30,566 nt of DNA, from assembly GCA_023230755.1 (NCBI GenBank), contig JALNWS010000025.1, positions 1 through 30,566 of the forward strand, read 5' to 3'. The translations under genes were made by a program, and so were the position numbers. The stretch comes from Azoarcus sp. GTDB lineage: Bacteria > Pseudomonadota > Gammaproteobacteria > Burkholderiales > Rhodocyclaceae. Positions 1 to 7,956 of this stretch are shown piece by piece (within the stretch, counting starts at the first letter, position 1; each line of letters begins with the position of its first letter). The notes beneath the pieces are model-generated. The model made no database searches. It was given only the letters and a program-made list of their open reading frames with translations, and was not told the origin of the DNA.

Positions 1-528
1 CTGGCCGTCGTTGAAGAAGATGGTACGGAGGTGGCGCCGGGCACGCAGGGCATTCTGGCCGTGGATCGGGACAATTCGCCGCTCTATTACTTCCAGGGGT
101 ACTGGCGCAAGGAAACGCCCGGTTTTGTGGGCAAATACTACCTGACTGGCGACATGGTCGAACTGGGGATCGACGGCAGCATCACCTTCGTTGGACGCGG
201 TGACGACATCATCACCTCTGCGGGCTATCGCATCGGTCCGTTCGATGTGGAGAGTTGCCTGATCGAGCATCCATCGGTTGCTGAAACTGCAGTGATCGGC
301 AAACCCGATCCCGAGCGTACCGAGATCGTAAAAGCCTTCGTCGTTCTCAATGCGGGCTTTGAACCGTCGCCGGAACTGGCGGACGAGTTGCAGCAGATGG
401 TCAAGCGTCGCCTTGCCGCGTACGCCTATCCGCGCGAAATCCAGTTCGTCACCGAACTCCCGAAAACACCCAGCGGCAAGATCCAACGGTTCATGTTGCG
501 CCGTCAGGAAACTGAGGCCAGCGCCTGA
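1..528 (+). CDS. acyl-CoA synthetase (AMP-forming), C-terminal part, 5' end outside window
   Basis: The frame is open from base 1 to the TGA at 526-528, so only the last ~175 residues of an ANL-superfamily adenylating enzyme are present. These enzymes activate a carboxylic acid to acyl-AMP and then to acyl-CoA. Visible are the YYLTGD motif, the hinge region GRGDDIITSAGYRIGPFDVE that starts the mobile C-terminal domain, and PKTPSGKIQR near the end, whose lysine is the adenylation-step catalytic residue in the family. The style is closest to medium-chain or aryl acyl-CoA synthetases; the substrate cannot be read because the N-terminal acid-binding domain is missing. It is followed after 11 bases by the dehydrogenase gene, so it probably feeds CoA thioesters into the downstream beta-oxidation enzymes. 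Confidence 0.9.
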   Translation: MAVVEEDGTEVAPGTQGILAVDRDNSPLYYFQGYWRKETPGFVGKYYLTGDMVELGIDGSITFVGRGDDIITSAGYRIGPFDVESCLIEHPSVAETAVIGKPDPERTEIVKAFVVLNAGFEPSPELADELQQMVKRRLAAYAYPREIQFVTELPKTPSGKIQRFMLRRQETEASA

Positions 529-539
529 AAGGACAGACA

Positions 540-1307
540 ATGAAAATTGCCAACAAGACCTTCATTGTTACGGGGGGCGCCTCCGGCCTTGGGGCTGCCA
601 CCGCACGCATGATCGTGGCTGGCGGCGGACAGGTCGTGATTGCCGATCTGCAACCGGATGCGGGCGCAGCACTGGCCGCAGAACTCGGCAACGCCGTGCG
701 CTTTGTGCGCACCGACGTTTCCAGCGAATCCAGCGCCCAGGCCACCATCGCCGCGGCGATCGACACTTTTGGGGCGATCAACGGCCTGATCAATTGTGCC
801 GGTATCGCACCGGCCGAGAGGCTGCTCGGCAAAAACGGTCCGCACGGCCTTGATGTGTTTGCGAAGGTGATCCAGGTCAACCTGATCGGCTCGTTCAACA
901 TGATTCGCCTCGCTGCCCAGGCGATGGCCACGAACGAACCCGATGAGTGGGGAGAACGTGGCGTGATCGTCAGCACCGCCTCGGTAGCCGCCTTCGAAGG
1001 CCAGATTGGTCAGGCTGCCTACAGCGCCTCGAAGGGCGGAATCGTCGCCATGACCTTGCCGCTTGCCCGCGAGCTGGCGCGCGTCGGCATCCGCGTCCTG
1101 GGCGTTGCCCCGGGAATCATGGAGACGCCAATGCTGCTCGGCATGCCCCCGGAGGTGCAGGAATCGCTCGGGCGGATGGTGCCTTTCCCGTCGCGCCTCG
1201 GCAAACCGGCTGAATTTGCCGCACTGGTCGGACACATCATCAGCAACCCCTACCTCAACGGCGAAGTCATCCGTCTCGATGGTGCCATTCGCATGGGCGC
1301 GAAATAG
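540..1307 (+). CDS. short-chain dehydrogenase, HSD10-type 3-hydroxyacyl-CoA dehydrogenase
   Basis: A 255-aa classical SDR. The Rossmann motif TGGASGLG is at residues 11-18, NCAG at 85-88, and the catalytic Ser148-Tyr161-Lys165 set lies in STASVAAFEG...YSASKGG. The sequence between the NCAGIAPAERLLGK and PFPSRLGKPAEFA stretches closely follows type-2 (HSD17B10-like) 3-hydroxyacyl-CoA dehydrogenases, which oxidise 3-hydroxyacyl-CoA and 2-methyl-3-hydroxyacyl-CoA with NAD+. The ATG at 540 is preceded by AAAGGACAG. Lying between an acyl-CoA synthetase and a thiolase, it would do the third beta-oxidation step. No enoyl-CoA hydratase gene lies in the window; it may be upstream or elsewhere. Family assignment is firm, exact substrate inferred. 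Confidence 0.9.
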   Translation: MKIANKTFIVTGGASGLGAATARMIVAGGGQVVIADLQPDAGAALAAELGNAVRFVRTDVSSESSAQATIAAAIDTFGAINGLINCAGIAPAERLLGKNGPHGLDVFAKVIQVNLIGSFNMIRLAAQAMATNEPDEWGERGVIVSTASVAAFEGQIGQAAYSASKGGIVAMTLPLARELARVGIRVLGVAPGIMETPMLLGMPPEVQESLGRMVPFPSRLGKPAEFAALVGHIISNPYLNGEVIRLDGAIRMGAK

Positions 1308-1325
1308 GCGCTCAAGGAGAAAAAC

Positions 1326-2504
1326 ATGCAAGATCCCGTCGTTATCGTTGCCGCAAAACGTTCGCCGATAGGCGCCTTTCAAGGGCAGTTCACCAACATC
1401 ACCGCCCCCCAGCTGGGGAGCGCGGTCGTGCGCAACCTTTTCGCCCCCCATCCAGAACTGATAAATGCGGTGGACGAGGCCGTGTTTGGTTGCTGCCTGA
1501 TGGGCAACCTGAAACAGGCGCCGGCCCGCCAGGTCGTGCTTGGCGCAGGGCTGCCGGAGTCCGTTCCGGCCACCACCCTGACCAAGATGTGCGGCTCCGG
1601 CATGAAAGCCACCATGCTGGTCCACGACATGTTGCTGGCCGGCAGTTGCACGATCGGCCTGGCTGGCGGTATCGAGTCAATGACCAATGCGCCCTATATG
1701 TTGCCCAAGGGACGTGACGGTTACCGCCTCGGTCATGGCCAGCTGTACGACCACATGCTCCTGGATGGCCTGGAAGATGCCTACGAAGGCAAGCTGATGG
1801 GCTATTTTGCGGATCTTTCGGCGCGCGAACTGGGAATCTCGCGCGACCGTCAGGATGCCTATGCTGCCGAATCGGTTCGTCGTGCTCAGCACGCTGTCAG
1901 CAGCGGCGCCTTCCGTGAAGAAATCGCACCGGTAACCGTCGGCGGGCGCAAGGGCGACAGCGTTATCAGCGACGACGAAACCCCGGGCAAGTGCGACCCG
2001 GGCCGGATTCCCGACCTTAAACCAGCCTTCATCAAGGACGGTTCGGTGACGGCGGCCAATTCCTCGTCCATCTCTGACGGGGCGGCCGCAATCCTGCTCA
2101 TGCGTGAGTCGGAAGCTGTGCGTCGCAAGCTTCAACCACTTGCCCGCATCGTTTCGCATGCAACGCATGCACAAAAGCCCGCACTTTTCACCACGGCGCC
2201 AACCCCCGCCATTCGCGGAGCGCTGACCAAAGCAGGATGGCGCGTGAGCGACGTCGAACTGTTCGAGATCAACGAAGCCTTTGCGGTCGTAAGCTTGCTG
2301 GCGATGGATGAACTGGGCCTTGCGCCGGACATCGTCAACGTCAATGGCGGCGCCTGCGCGCTGGGTCATCCGGTGGGCGCGACCGGCGCACGCATCATCG
2401 TCACCCTGCTCCACGCCATGCGTCAGCGCGGCCTCAAGCGCGGCATCGCCAGTCTGTGCATCGGCGGTGGTGAAGCAATGGCTACCGCCATCGAAATCCT
2501 TTAA
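1326..2504 (+). CDS. thiolase (acetyl-CoA C-acyltransferase)
   Basis: A 392-aa thiolase, the normal family length. The nucleophilic Cys89 is in TKMCGSGMKA, the NEAFAV motif is present, and the C-terminal catalytic pair is His348 in GGACALGHPVGATGAR and Cys378 in CIGGGEA. Thiolases of this type cleave 3-oxoacyl-CoA with CoA to release acetyl-CoA or, for 2-methyl substrates, propionyl-CoA; the reverse biosynthetic direction is less likely given the catabolic neighbours. A clear AAGGAGA ribosome site lies at about 1314-1320, and the ATG at 1326 follows the dehydrogenase stop by 18 bases, so the genes look co-transcribed. Chain-length preference cannot be judged. Confidence 0.93.
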   Translation: MQDPVVIVAAKRSPIGAFQGQFTNITAPQLGSAVVRNLFAPHPELINAVDEAVFGCCLMGNLKQAPARQVVLGAGLPESVPATTLTKMCGSGMKATMLVHDMLLAGSCTIGLAGGIESMTNAPYMLPKGRDGYRLGHGQLYDHMLLDGLEDAYEGKLMGYFADLSARELGISRDRQDAYAAESVRRAQHAVSSGAFREEIAPVTVGGRKGDSVISDDETPGKCDPGRIPDLKPAFIKDGSVTAANSSSISDGAAAILLMRESEAVRRKLQPLARIVSHATHAQKPALFTTAPTPAIRGALTKAGWRVSDVELFEINEAFAVVSLLAMDELGLAPDIVNVNGGACALGHPVGATGARIIVTLLHAMRQRGLKRGIASLCIGGGEAMATAIEIL

Positions 2505-2522
2505 GCCCAAGGAACAGCAAGC

Positions 2523-3656
2523 ATGATACTGACCCAGGAACAGGAGATGATCCGCGACTCGCTGCGCGATTTTGCCCAACAGCGCCTGGCCCCCTTTGCA
2601 GGTGAATGGGATCGCGAGCGCCGTTTTCCACATGAGGCGCTCAAGGAACTGGCAGCACTCGGCGGTCTTGGCATCGTCGTGCCGGAGGAATGGAACGGCG
2701 CCGGGCTGGACTACGTTGCGCTCGTCCTCGTCATCGAGGAAATCGCGGCCGGCGACAGCGCAACCTCAACCGTGGCGTGCGTCCAGAATTCACTGCCGTG
2801 CGGCATCACGATGAACTACGGCACCCCGCAACAGAAGGAGAAATACCTCAAACGACTGGCCAGTGGCGAATGGCTGGGCTGTTTTTGCCTGACCGAACCA
2901 CATGTCGGCTCCGATGCCTCGGCCATCCGCACGACGGCAGTTCGAGACGGCGATCACTGGGTGCTCAACGGCGTAAAACAGTTCATCACCACCGGCAAGC
3001 ATGCCCAGGTCGCCATCGTCATCGCAGTGACCGACAAGTCCGCAGGCAAAAAGGGGATTTCTGCTTTTCTCGTACCAACCGACACACCGGGCTACACAGT
3101 CAGCCGGATCGAGGAAAAAATGGGCCAGCATGCTTCGGACACGGCTCAGATCAACCTCGAAAACTGTCGTATTCCAGCCGACCACCTGCTTGGGGAGGAA
3201 GGCGCTGGCTACCGGATCGCATTGTCGAGCCTGGAGGCCGGACGTATCGGCATTGCCGCGCAGGCAATCGGCATGGCTCGCGCGGCACTTGATGCGGCAA
3301 TCACTTACGCCAAGGAGCGCGAAACCTTCGGCGTGCCCATCATCGAACATCAGGCGGTAAGTTTTCGGCTGGCCGATATGGCAACACGGATCGAGGCCGC
3401 CCGTCAGCTGACCCTCCATGCAGCCAGTTTGAAGGATGCCGGTCGTCCATGCCTGAAGGAAGCATCAATGGCCAAGCTATTTGCCTCGGAAATGGCGGAA
3501 AAGGTTTGCTCCGATGCCATTCAGGTCCACGGCGGCTACGGCTATGTAACTGATTTTCCAGTCGAGCGCCTCTATCGTGACGTCCGCGTGACGCAGATCT
3601 ATGAGGGGGCCTCAGACATTCAACGATTGGTCATCGCAAAAGCGCTGATTTCCTGA
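2523..3656 (+). CDS. acyl-CoA dehydrogenase
   Basis: A 377-aa FAD-dependent acyl-CoA dehydrogenase that would introduce the alpha,beta double bond and pass electrons to electron-transfer flavoprotein. The flavin/substrate motif CLTEPHVGSD and WVLNGVKQFITTG lie mid-protein. GGYGYVTDFPVERLYRDVRV and YEGASDIQRLVIAK lie at the C-terminus; Glu361 in YEG is at the position of the catalytic base of short/medium-chain family members. It starts 18 bases after the thiolase stop and ends the first tight run of this operon. Short or branched-chain acyl-CoA is the likely substrate, judged only from family resemblance and from the racemase gene that follows. Confidence 0.93.
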   Translation: MILTQEQEMIRDSLRDFAQQRLAPFAGEWDRERRFPHEALKELAALGGLGIVVPEEWNGAGLDYVALVLVIEEIAAGDSATSTVACVQNSLPCGITMNYGTPQQKEKYLKRLASGEWLGCFCLTEPHVGSDASAIRTTAVRDGDHWVLNGVKQFITTGKHAQVAIVIAVTDKSAGKKGISAFLVPTDTPGYTVSRIEEKMGQHASDTAQINLENCRIPADHLLGEEGAGYRIALSSLEAGRIGIAAQAIGMARAALDAAITYAKERETFGVPIIEHQAVSFRLADMATRIEAARQLTLHAASLKDAGRPCLKEASMAKLFASEMAEKVCSDAIQVHGGYGYVTDFPVERLYRDVRVTQIYEGASDIQRLVIAKALIS

Positions 3657-3660
3657 ACGC

Positions 3661-3714
3661 AGCGCATCCGGCCCCCCCCCTGGGCTTCTTGTTTCAGCCC
3701 TGGGGGGATGCGCT
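3661..3714 (+). terminator. hairpin after the beta-oxidation genes, with a C9 tract
   Basis: The arms AGCGCATCC (3661-3669) and the ATGCGCT end (3708-3714) pair, and the stem continues through a run of nine C (3672-3680) against six G. The inner TGGGC pairs with GCCC around an ~11-base loop (one mismatch). There is no long T tract, so it may be a weak terminator or an mRNA-stability hairpin separating the four upstream genes from the racemase gene. The C9 run is also a place where sequencing errors are likely. Confidence 0.5.
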
Positions 3715-3823
3715 TTGAGCGCAGGTGTTTCATGGTCCTTTGCGCGGGAAGACCGAAATGGGGAAATTGCGGCTTTCTGGAGAAACCGCAACCCGGACTC
3801 AATCGTCACAGACAGGAGCACAG

Positions 3824-5008
3824 ATGGATAAGCCAGCGGAATCGCAACCTGCGCACCAGGGCCCCTTAGCCGGGGTTCGAGTGCTCGAATTCTCGGGTAT
3901 CGGCCCCGGCCCATTTTGCGGCATGTTACTCGCCGACATGGGAGCGGAAATCACCCTGCTCGAAAGGGAGGGCGGTACGTTCGCTTCGCAACTCTTCGGG
4001 GGTGGCAGGAAGACCGTTGCCAACCGGGGCAAGAAATCCGTTTGTATCAACCTCAAGCATCCGGACAGCAAGGGCTTGGTGCATCGGCTCATCCGCGAGG
4101 TCGATGTCCTGATCGAAGGGTACAGACCGGGCGTCATGGAGCGGCTCGGTTTTGGTCCCGATGAATGCCTTGCGCTCAATCCACGCTTGATTTACGGACG
4201 CATGACAGGCTGGGGCCAAAGCGGGCCGCTGTCCCAACGTGCCGGCCATGACGCCAACTATGCGGCAATCTCGGGAGTGCTCGATACCGGCCGTCGTGGC
4301 AAGGGGGCGCCATGGGCGCCGCCCACGCTGGTCGGTGATATGGGCGGTGGCGGGTTGGTGCTGGCCTGGGGTATTGCATGTGCCCTGTTCGAGGCAAAAC
4401 ACAGCGGCAAGGGGCAGATCGTAGATGCGGCCATGTTTGAAGGCGCCGCCTTGCTGGCGCACGGGCTGTTCAATCTGCAGGCAATTGGAGCCTGGGATGG
4501 CGCGTGCGCGCTCGATTCCAGCGCTCCGTTTTACGACGTTTACCAGTGTGCCGATGGGCTATGGCTGTCCGTCTGCCCGCTTGAGCCCCAATTCTATTCA
4601 AGCTTCATTGAGCGTCTGGGCCTGGCAGGGGACCCCGACTTTGCCGGAAAGCAATACGACACGTCCCTTTGGCCTGGCATGAAGCAACGCTTGACCGAGA
4701 TATTCCAGTCGAAGAGTCGGGCATATTGGGCAGGTCTCTTCGACGACACCGATGACTGTGTCTGGCCGGTGTTGACGCTGTGCGAAGCGCCGCAACACCC
4801 GCACAGTCGGGCGCGTCAAAGCTTTGTGGACATCGGCGGTATTGTGCAGCCCGCCCCTGCACCCAAATTCTCGCGTACCCCTGGGCAGATTCGAAACCCG
4901 CCTCCGCTGTTGGGCGAGCACAGCGTGGAGCAATTGTTGGCACTGGGCCTGTCGTTTGCTGAAGTGGAACAGTTCACCGCATCAGGCGTACTTGTTACAG
5001 CCAACTGA
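3824..5008 (+). CDS. alpha-methylacyl-CoA racemase / family III CoA-transferase
   Basis: The protein from the ATG at 3824 (preceded by CAGGAG) is 394 aa; the frame is open further upstream, but this start has the ribosome site and fits the family N-terminus. It carries GVRVLEFSGIGPGPFCGMLL, GRMTGWGQSGPL and GHDANY. His142, Asp172 (VGDMGGGG) and Glu254 (LEPQF) occupy the positions of the catalytic His/Asp/Glu of the Mycobacterium racemase MCR, with identical His-Asp spacing of 30. These features favour AMACR, which interconverts (2R)- and (2S)-methylacyl-CoA, over a formyl- or succinyl-CoA transferase. Racemisation is needed before a stereospecific acyl-CoA dehydrogenase can act, which fits the upstream genes. 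Confidence 0.88.
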   Translation: MDKPAESQPAHQGPLAGVRVLEFSGIGPGPFCGMLLADMGAEITLLEREGGTFASQLFGGGRKTVANRGKKSVCINLKHPDSKGLVHRLIREVDVLIEGYRPGVMERLGFGPDECLALNPRLIYGRMTGWGQSGPLSQRAGHDANYAAISGVLDTGRRGKGAPWAPPTLVGDMGGGGLVLAWGIACALFEAKHSGKGQIVDAAMFEGAALLAHGLFNLQAIGAWDGACALDSSAPFYDVYQCADGLWLSVCPLEPQFYSSFIERLGLAGDPDFAGKQYDTSLWPGMKQRLTEIFQSKSRAYWAGLFDDTDDCVWPVLTLCEAPQHPHSRARQSFVDIGGIVQPAPAPKFSRTPGQIRNPPPLLGEHSVEQLLALGLSFAEVEQFTASGVLVTAN

Positions 5009-5133
5009 AGAAAGGGCAAACCTTCCCGCGCGCGCCCTCTCCCATTGGCCACGGCGGTCATCGATCACGGTATCCGCCATCATCCTGGGATTGAGCGACC
5101 AGCCAATGAGGTCGTGGTCGCACAGATCGATGC

Positions 5134-5162
5134 TTGGACGACACCTGCATAGGATTTATAAT
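5134..5162 (+). promoter_or_regulatory. sigma-70-type promoter before the 89-aa gene
   Basis: A TTGGAC -35 (5134-5139) and a perfect TATAAT -10 (5157-5162) are separated by exactly 17 bases. This predicts a start near 5170 and a leader of about 75 bases before the ATG at 5247. No activator or repressor site is obvious nearby. Confidence 0.6.
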
Positions 5163-5246
5163 CGCGGGGAAAAGTGACCTGCATCAAGCTGGTAAATTCT
5201 CAACAATGATAAAAGTAGAAACGAGACAAACACACACCAAGGTGCC

Positions 5247-5516
5247 ATGAAGAGCCACACAAACGAAAACATTCTTCCAGCCAATCCACGGTTTCATATC
5301 CTTCGCAGCGATGGTCTGTTTCAGCCCATCACGTTCGCATTCGTCACTGAACAGATGCATCAGGAGATCATGCACGAACGCGGGGCGATCCTCGATGCAA
5401 TGCCGCCTCAGCACCGGGCAAATCAGCAAAAACTGCTGGATCGCTACGACCCGCGTGCCAGTGCGCAGGCCTTTGAGCGCGTTCTCGGACTGTTCGGAAT
5501 CTCCCGAGGCAAGTAG
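5247..5516 (+). CDS. small conserved-looking protein of unknown function (89 aa)
   Basis: An 89-aa, soluble, His/Gln/Arg-containing protein with no signal peptide, membrane segment or recognised motif. The N-terminal part (RFHILRSDGLFQPITFAFVTEQMHQEIM) looks like a short mixed beta/alpha fold and the rest is helical, ending RVLGLFGISRGK. Support for a real gene comes from the good promoter at 5134-5162 and a stand-alone position between the racemase and the ferredoxin reductase. I do not recognise the family and assign no function. The ribosome site is weak (AAGGTG just upstream). Confidence 0.55.
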   Translation: MKSHTNENILPANPRFHILRSDGLFQPITFAFVTEQMHQEIMHERGAILDAMPPQHRANQQKLLDRYDPRASAQAFERVLGLFGISRGK

Positions 5517-5556
5517 CCCTGGAATACGCTTGCGCCTCGCCCTTTTTTGAACACCA

Positions 5557-5583
5557 GGCCGGCGGCCCCCTCTTCTGCCGGCC
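5557..5583 (+). terminator. GC-rich hairpin after the 89-aa gene
   Basis: GGCCGGC (5557-5563) pairs with GCCGGCC (5577-5583) around a 13-base loop, 40 bases after the stop codon. No T tract follows, so only a weak terminator call is justified. Confidence 0.3.
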
Positions 5584-5713
5584 CTTCATCTCCCCACAGT
5601 CCCCCCCGCTTGCCTGGCCCGACGCGATCCTCGGCACACCAGACGCAACGAACTGAACAGACGGGATTCGATCTTGTCTGCAACCGCAGGCGGCGAATGC
5701 ATCGTAGACAGCA

Positions 5714-5774
5714 TAAGCTGTATTTTAGATATTGCTTTATTCGTCGAACGCCTATACGATTAAGCTGTATTTAA
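5714..5774 (+). promoter_or_regulatory. AT-rich control region with a 12-bp direct repeat before fpr
   Basis: TAAGCTGTATTT occurs at 5714-5725 and again at 5761-5772, 47 bp apart, in a sharply AT-rich island of an otherwise GC-rich stretch (5517-5901) that shows no convincing gene. Two direct copies about 4.5 helical turns apart ahead of the ferredoxin-NADP reductase gene suggest an operator, but I recognise no matching regulator. A promoter probably lies within 5720-5790 but cannot be fixed by eye. Confidence 0.4.
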
Positions 5775-5901
5775 CATACACCTTACGGTACATCCTTCGC
5801 CTTGAGTTCGAGTTTGAGCCAGGCCTGTGGTCACACGGCGCCATTGCCGGGTGGAGGCAGTTTGGCGGGCTCAGCCAGGCGACATCGGCAGGAGGTGTCA
5901 C

Positions 5902-6711
5902 ATGCTTTCCATCGCAGAGCCCGAAATGAGAACCGCAAGCCCGGACGCGGCCGATAAATGGACCACCGAGCGGGTCACGCGGATTCACTACTGGACCCCG
6001 ACCTTGTTGTCGTTCCGCACGACCCGTTACCGGGCCTTCCGTTTCACCCCAGGGCACTATGCCCGACTCGGACTCGGGCCTGCCGACGATCTTGTCTGGC
6101 GGCCCTATTCGCTCGTGTCGGCACACTATGACGACTACCTGGAGTTCGTGGCCGTGCTGGTTCCCGGCGGCGCCTTTTCGGAACAGTTGGCGAAGCTGCG
6201 GGTCGGCGACGAGATTGCCGTCGAAAAGGCCTGCTTCGGCTTTCTGACCACCGCGCAGCTCGCTCCGGGACGCGACCTGTGGATGCTGGCGTCGGGGACG
6301 GGCCTCGGGCCCTTCATCTCGATCCTGCGCGACCCTGCGCAGTGGGAGGCCTTCGAGCGCCTGATCGTGGTCCATAGCGTGCGCCACGTCACCGAGCTCA
6401 CCTATCGTGACGAGATCGCAGCCTTATCGGACGAAGCCTTGTTTGCGGATGCACGTGCAAAACTCAGCTACATCCCTGTCGTAACCCGCGACGACGGTGC
6501 CACGGAACTCAGGGACCGCCTTCCACGACTGCTTGCCGACGGCCGGCTCGAAAAACAGGCCCAGATCCCGATCAATGCGGACTATTCGCGCGTGATGGTG
6601 TGCGGGAATCCCGAGATGGCGCGCGAGCTGCGTCAGCTGCTTGCCACACGCGGTTTCGCCACCAGCCGCCGCGGCGCAGCGGGACAGATGGCATTCGAAA
6701 AATACTGGTAG
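5902..6711 (+). CDS. fpr: ferredoxin--NADP reductase
   Basis: A 269-aa FNR of the bacterial Fpr subclass. The FAD-binding motif RPYSLVSA is at residues 67-74. The NADP-binding GTGLGPFISIL follows near 131, and VMVCGNPEMARELRQLL lies near the C-terminus, ending MAFEKYW. The enzyme moves electrons between NADPH and ferredoxin or flavodoxin in the cytoplasm and in many bacteria is part of the oxidative-stress response. I chose the ATG at 5902 because GGAGG (5891-5895) sits just ahead of it; a longer frame begins at 5827 but has no ribosome site and does not resemble the family. It is convergent with the next gene, 12 bases away. Confidence 0.92.
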   Translation: MLSIAEPEMRTASPDAADKWTTERVTRIHYWTPTLLSFRTTRYRAFRFTPGHYARLGLGPADDLVWRPYSLVSAHYDDYLEFVAVLVPGGAFSEQLAKLRVGDEIAVEKACFGFLTTAQLAPGRDLWMLASGTGLGPFISILRDPAQWEAFERLIVVHSVRHVTELTYRDEIAALSDEALFADARAKLSYIPVVTRDDGATELRDRLPRLLADGRLEKQAQIPINADYSRVMVCGNPEMARELRQLLATRGFATSRRGAAGQMAFEKYW

Positions 6712-6723
6712 CGACACATCTCG

Positions 6724-7407
6724 CTAGCACGAGCGCGATACGCCCGTCATTGCCGGAGCGGAACCCAGCCGCGCGGCCATTTCGGTAATGAAGGCATCGC
6801 GCCCCCTGCCTAGCACCGGCGTCAGACGCGCCCTCAGTTCGGCCAGCATTGCCACACGGCGGGCCTTCATCGCATGGGCGGGAAAAACCAGAACCTGATC
6901 GGGCAAAGGAAAGATACGTCGGGTCAGGCTGTCGTACAACGCAGCCGGATTCGCTTCGCTCCCTTCTGCAGAACAAGTGCTCAAATCGAACATGTCACCG
7001 CACATGAGTCGGTCGTCCCACAGATAGCTGACACAGTTCGACGTGTGACCTGGAGTCGCCAGCACCCGTATGCTCTGCACCCCGAACGTCAGTACATCGT
7101 CATCAACCACCCGGCGCACGGCACTCGCTTTAGCACGGACAGCTTCACCCGCTACCAGCAAGGCGCCGGTTCGCTCGCACAAGGCTGCGCAGTTGTCAGC
7201 GTCGTTCGCATGCACATGAGTGCGCAACACCATTACCAGCCGCATTCCACTTTCTGCCAGCAGCGCGAGGATCAGTTCGGTCTCTCCGCCTGGCGGGTCG
7301 ACAACGACCGCAAGTCCCTCATCAGGATCTCCCAGCACATAACCGATCATCCCGGTCAAACGTCCTTCGACCGGCCTGAACACCATGGGAACACCGTTCG
7401 CGATCAT
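6724..7407 (-). CDS. metallo-beta-lactamase-fold protein, ETHE1 (persulfide dioxygenase)-like, altered HxHxDH motif
   Basis: A 227-aa (from 7407) MBL-fold protein resembling ETHE1 persulfide dioxygenases and glyoxalase-II-like hydrolases: RTHVHAND near residue 63, TPGHTSN (His121), CGDMF (Asp138) and FPAHAM (His178). The usual HxHxDH reads His64-x-His66-x-Asn68-Asp69, so the Asp and last His are replaced. ETHE1 enzymes bind a single iron through the first His, the TPGH His and the GD Asp, and all three equivalents are here, so iron binding may survive while a dinuclear zinc site would not. The start could also be a GTG at 7449 overlapping the upstream gene; 7407 begins just after that gene ends. 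It is second in a two-gene - strand operon. Confidence 0.8.
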   Translation of the reverse strand: MIANGVPMVFRPVEGRLTGMIGYVLGDPDEGLAVVVDPPGGETELILALLAESGMRLVMVLRTHVHANDADNCAALCERTGALLVAGEAVRAKASAVRRVVDDDVLTFGVQSIRVLATPGHTSNCVSYLWDDRLMCGDMFDLSTCSAEGSEANPAALYDSLTRRIFPLPDQVLVFPAHAMKARRVAMLAELRARLTPVLGRGRDAFITEMAARLGSAPAMTGVSRSC

Positions 7408-7418
7408 GGGCTTCAGGC

Positions 7419-7811
7419 TCAGGGCGCATTGCGCAGACCGAGAACCCACTCAGTCATCTTGCGATTGGCTTCAGGCATCGGTGCCTCAAGGAAGCTGATG
7501 ACGAAACGGTCCGGCAGTTCGGCAATGCCGATCGAGCGCGGCCTGACGGCCAACATTGCCGGATCGGGCAACTTGGTGCCGAAGCAGAAGATCAGATTCT
7601 TCGCGGCAAGGATGTCCGGACGGATCTCGCCGCCCAGCAGCGTGGTGTGGGCAAAGTGATCAAATATCGCAATCATCGCGACACCCGGATCCACCTCCGC
7701 CCTGGCTTCGATGGCACGCAGCAGTTCGTCCAGATGCGCATGAGGCGTTTCGTTCTTTTCGAGTTCCAGGACATGGATGGGGTATTTGTCTGCGAGGAGC
7801 TTGTTTTTCAT
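7419..7811 (-). CDS. small conserved protein (130 aa), DUF6858-like
   Basis: A 130-aa soluble protein from the ATG at 7811, which has AGGAATCC just upstream; the frame extends to 7859 without a better start. It contains EKNETPHAHLDELL, AIFDHFAHTTLLGGEI, AKNLIFCFGTKLPDP and AVRPRSIGIAELPDRFVISFLEAPMP. This is the pattern of a compact conserved family that I believe is DUF6858, though that name is from memory. No catalytic motif is known to me; the conserved DHxxHT, a single Cys and RPRSIG are the obvious candidates for function. It is the first gene of an operon with the ETHE1-like protein and has a sigma-54-like promoter at 7866-7881, suggesting a role in the same redox or persulfide response. 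Confidence 0.75.
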   Translation of the reverse strand: MKNKLLADKYPIHVLELEKNETPHAHLDELLRAIEARAEVDPGVAMIAIFDHFAHTTLLGGEIRPDILAAKNLIFCFGTKLPDPAMLAVRPRSIGIAELPDRFVISFLEAPMPEANRKMTEWVLGLRNAP

Positions 7812-7865
7812 GACTTGGATTCCTGTCAAAGGACTGGCGCAGTTCGCGTCCGGAAACAAGTCCTA

Positions 7866-7881
7866 ATCAAGTCTCGTGCCA
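7866..7881 (-). promoter_or_regulatory. sigma-54-type promoter for the DUF6858/MBL operon
   Basis: Read on the - strand the sequence is TGGCACG-AGAC-TTGAT. The -24 element is the exact consensus TGGCACG with correct spacing; the -12 element has TTGA in place of TTGC. The predicted start is near 7855, 44 bases before the ATG at 7811. A palindrome of the putative enhancer type is centred about 109 bp upstream. Confidence 0.5.
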
Positions 7882-7956
7882 CCCTTTCGTCATCGATAAA
7901 GTTTCGCTTCGACAAGCACTTGGCTCAACCCGCAGAAATTGGCGCCTGAACCACCA

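Noticed and set aside
504..1625. 373-codon open frame on the - strand over the dehydrogenase and thiolase
   Set aside because: The + strand genes here have full family motifs; the antisense product is low-complexity in a shadow-frame way.
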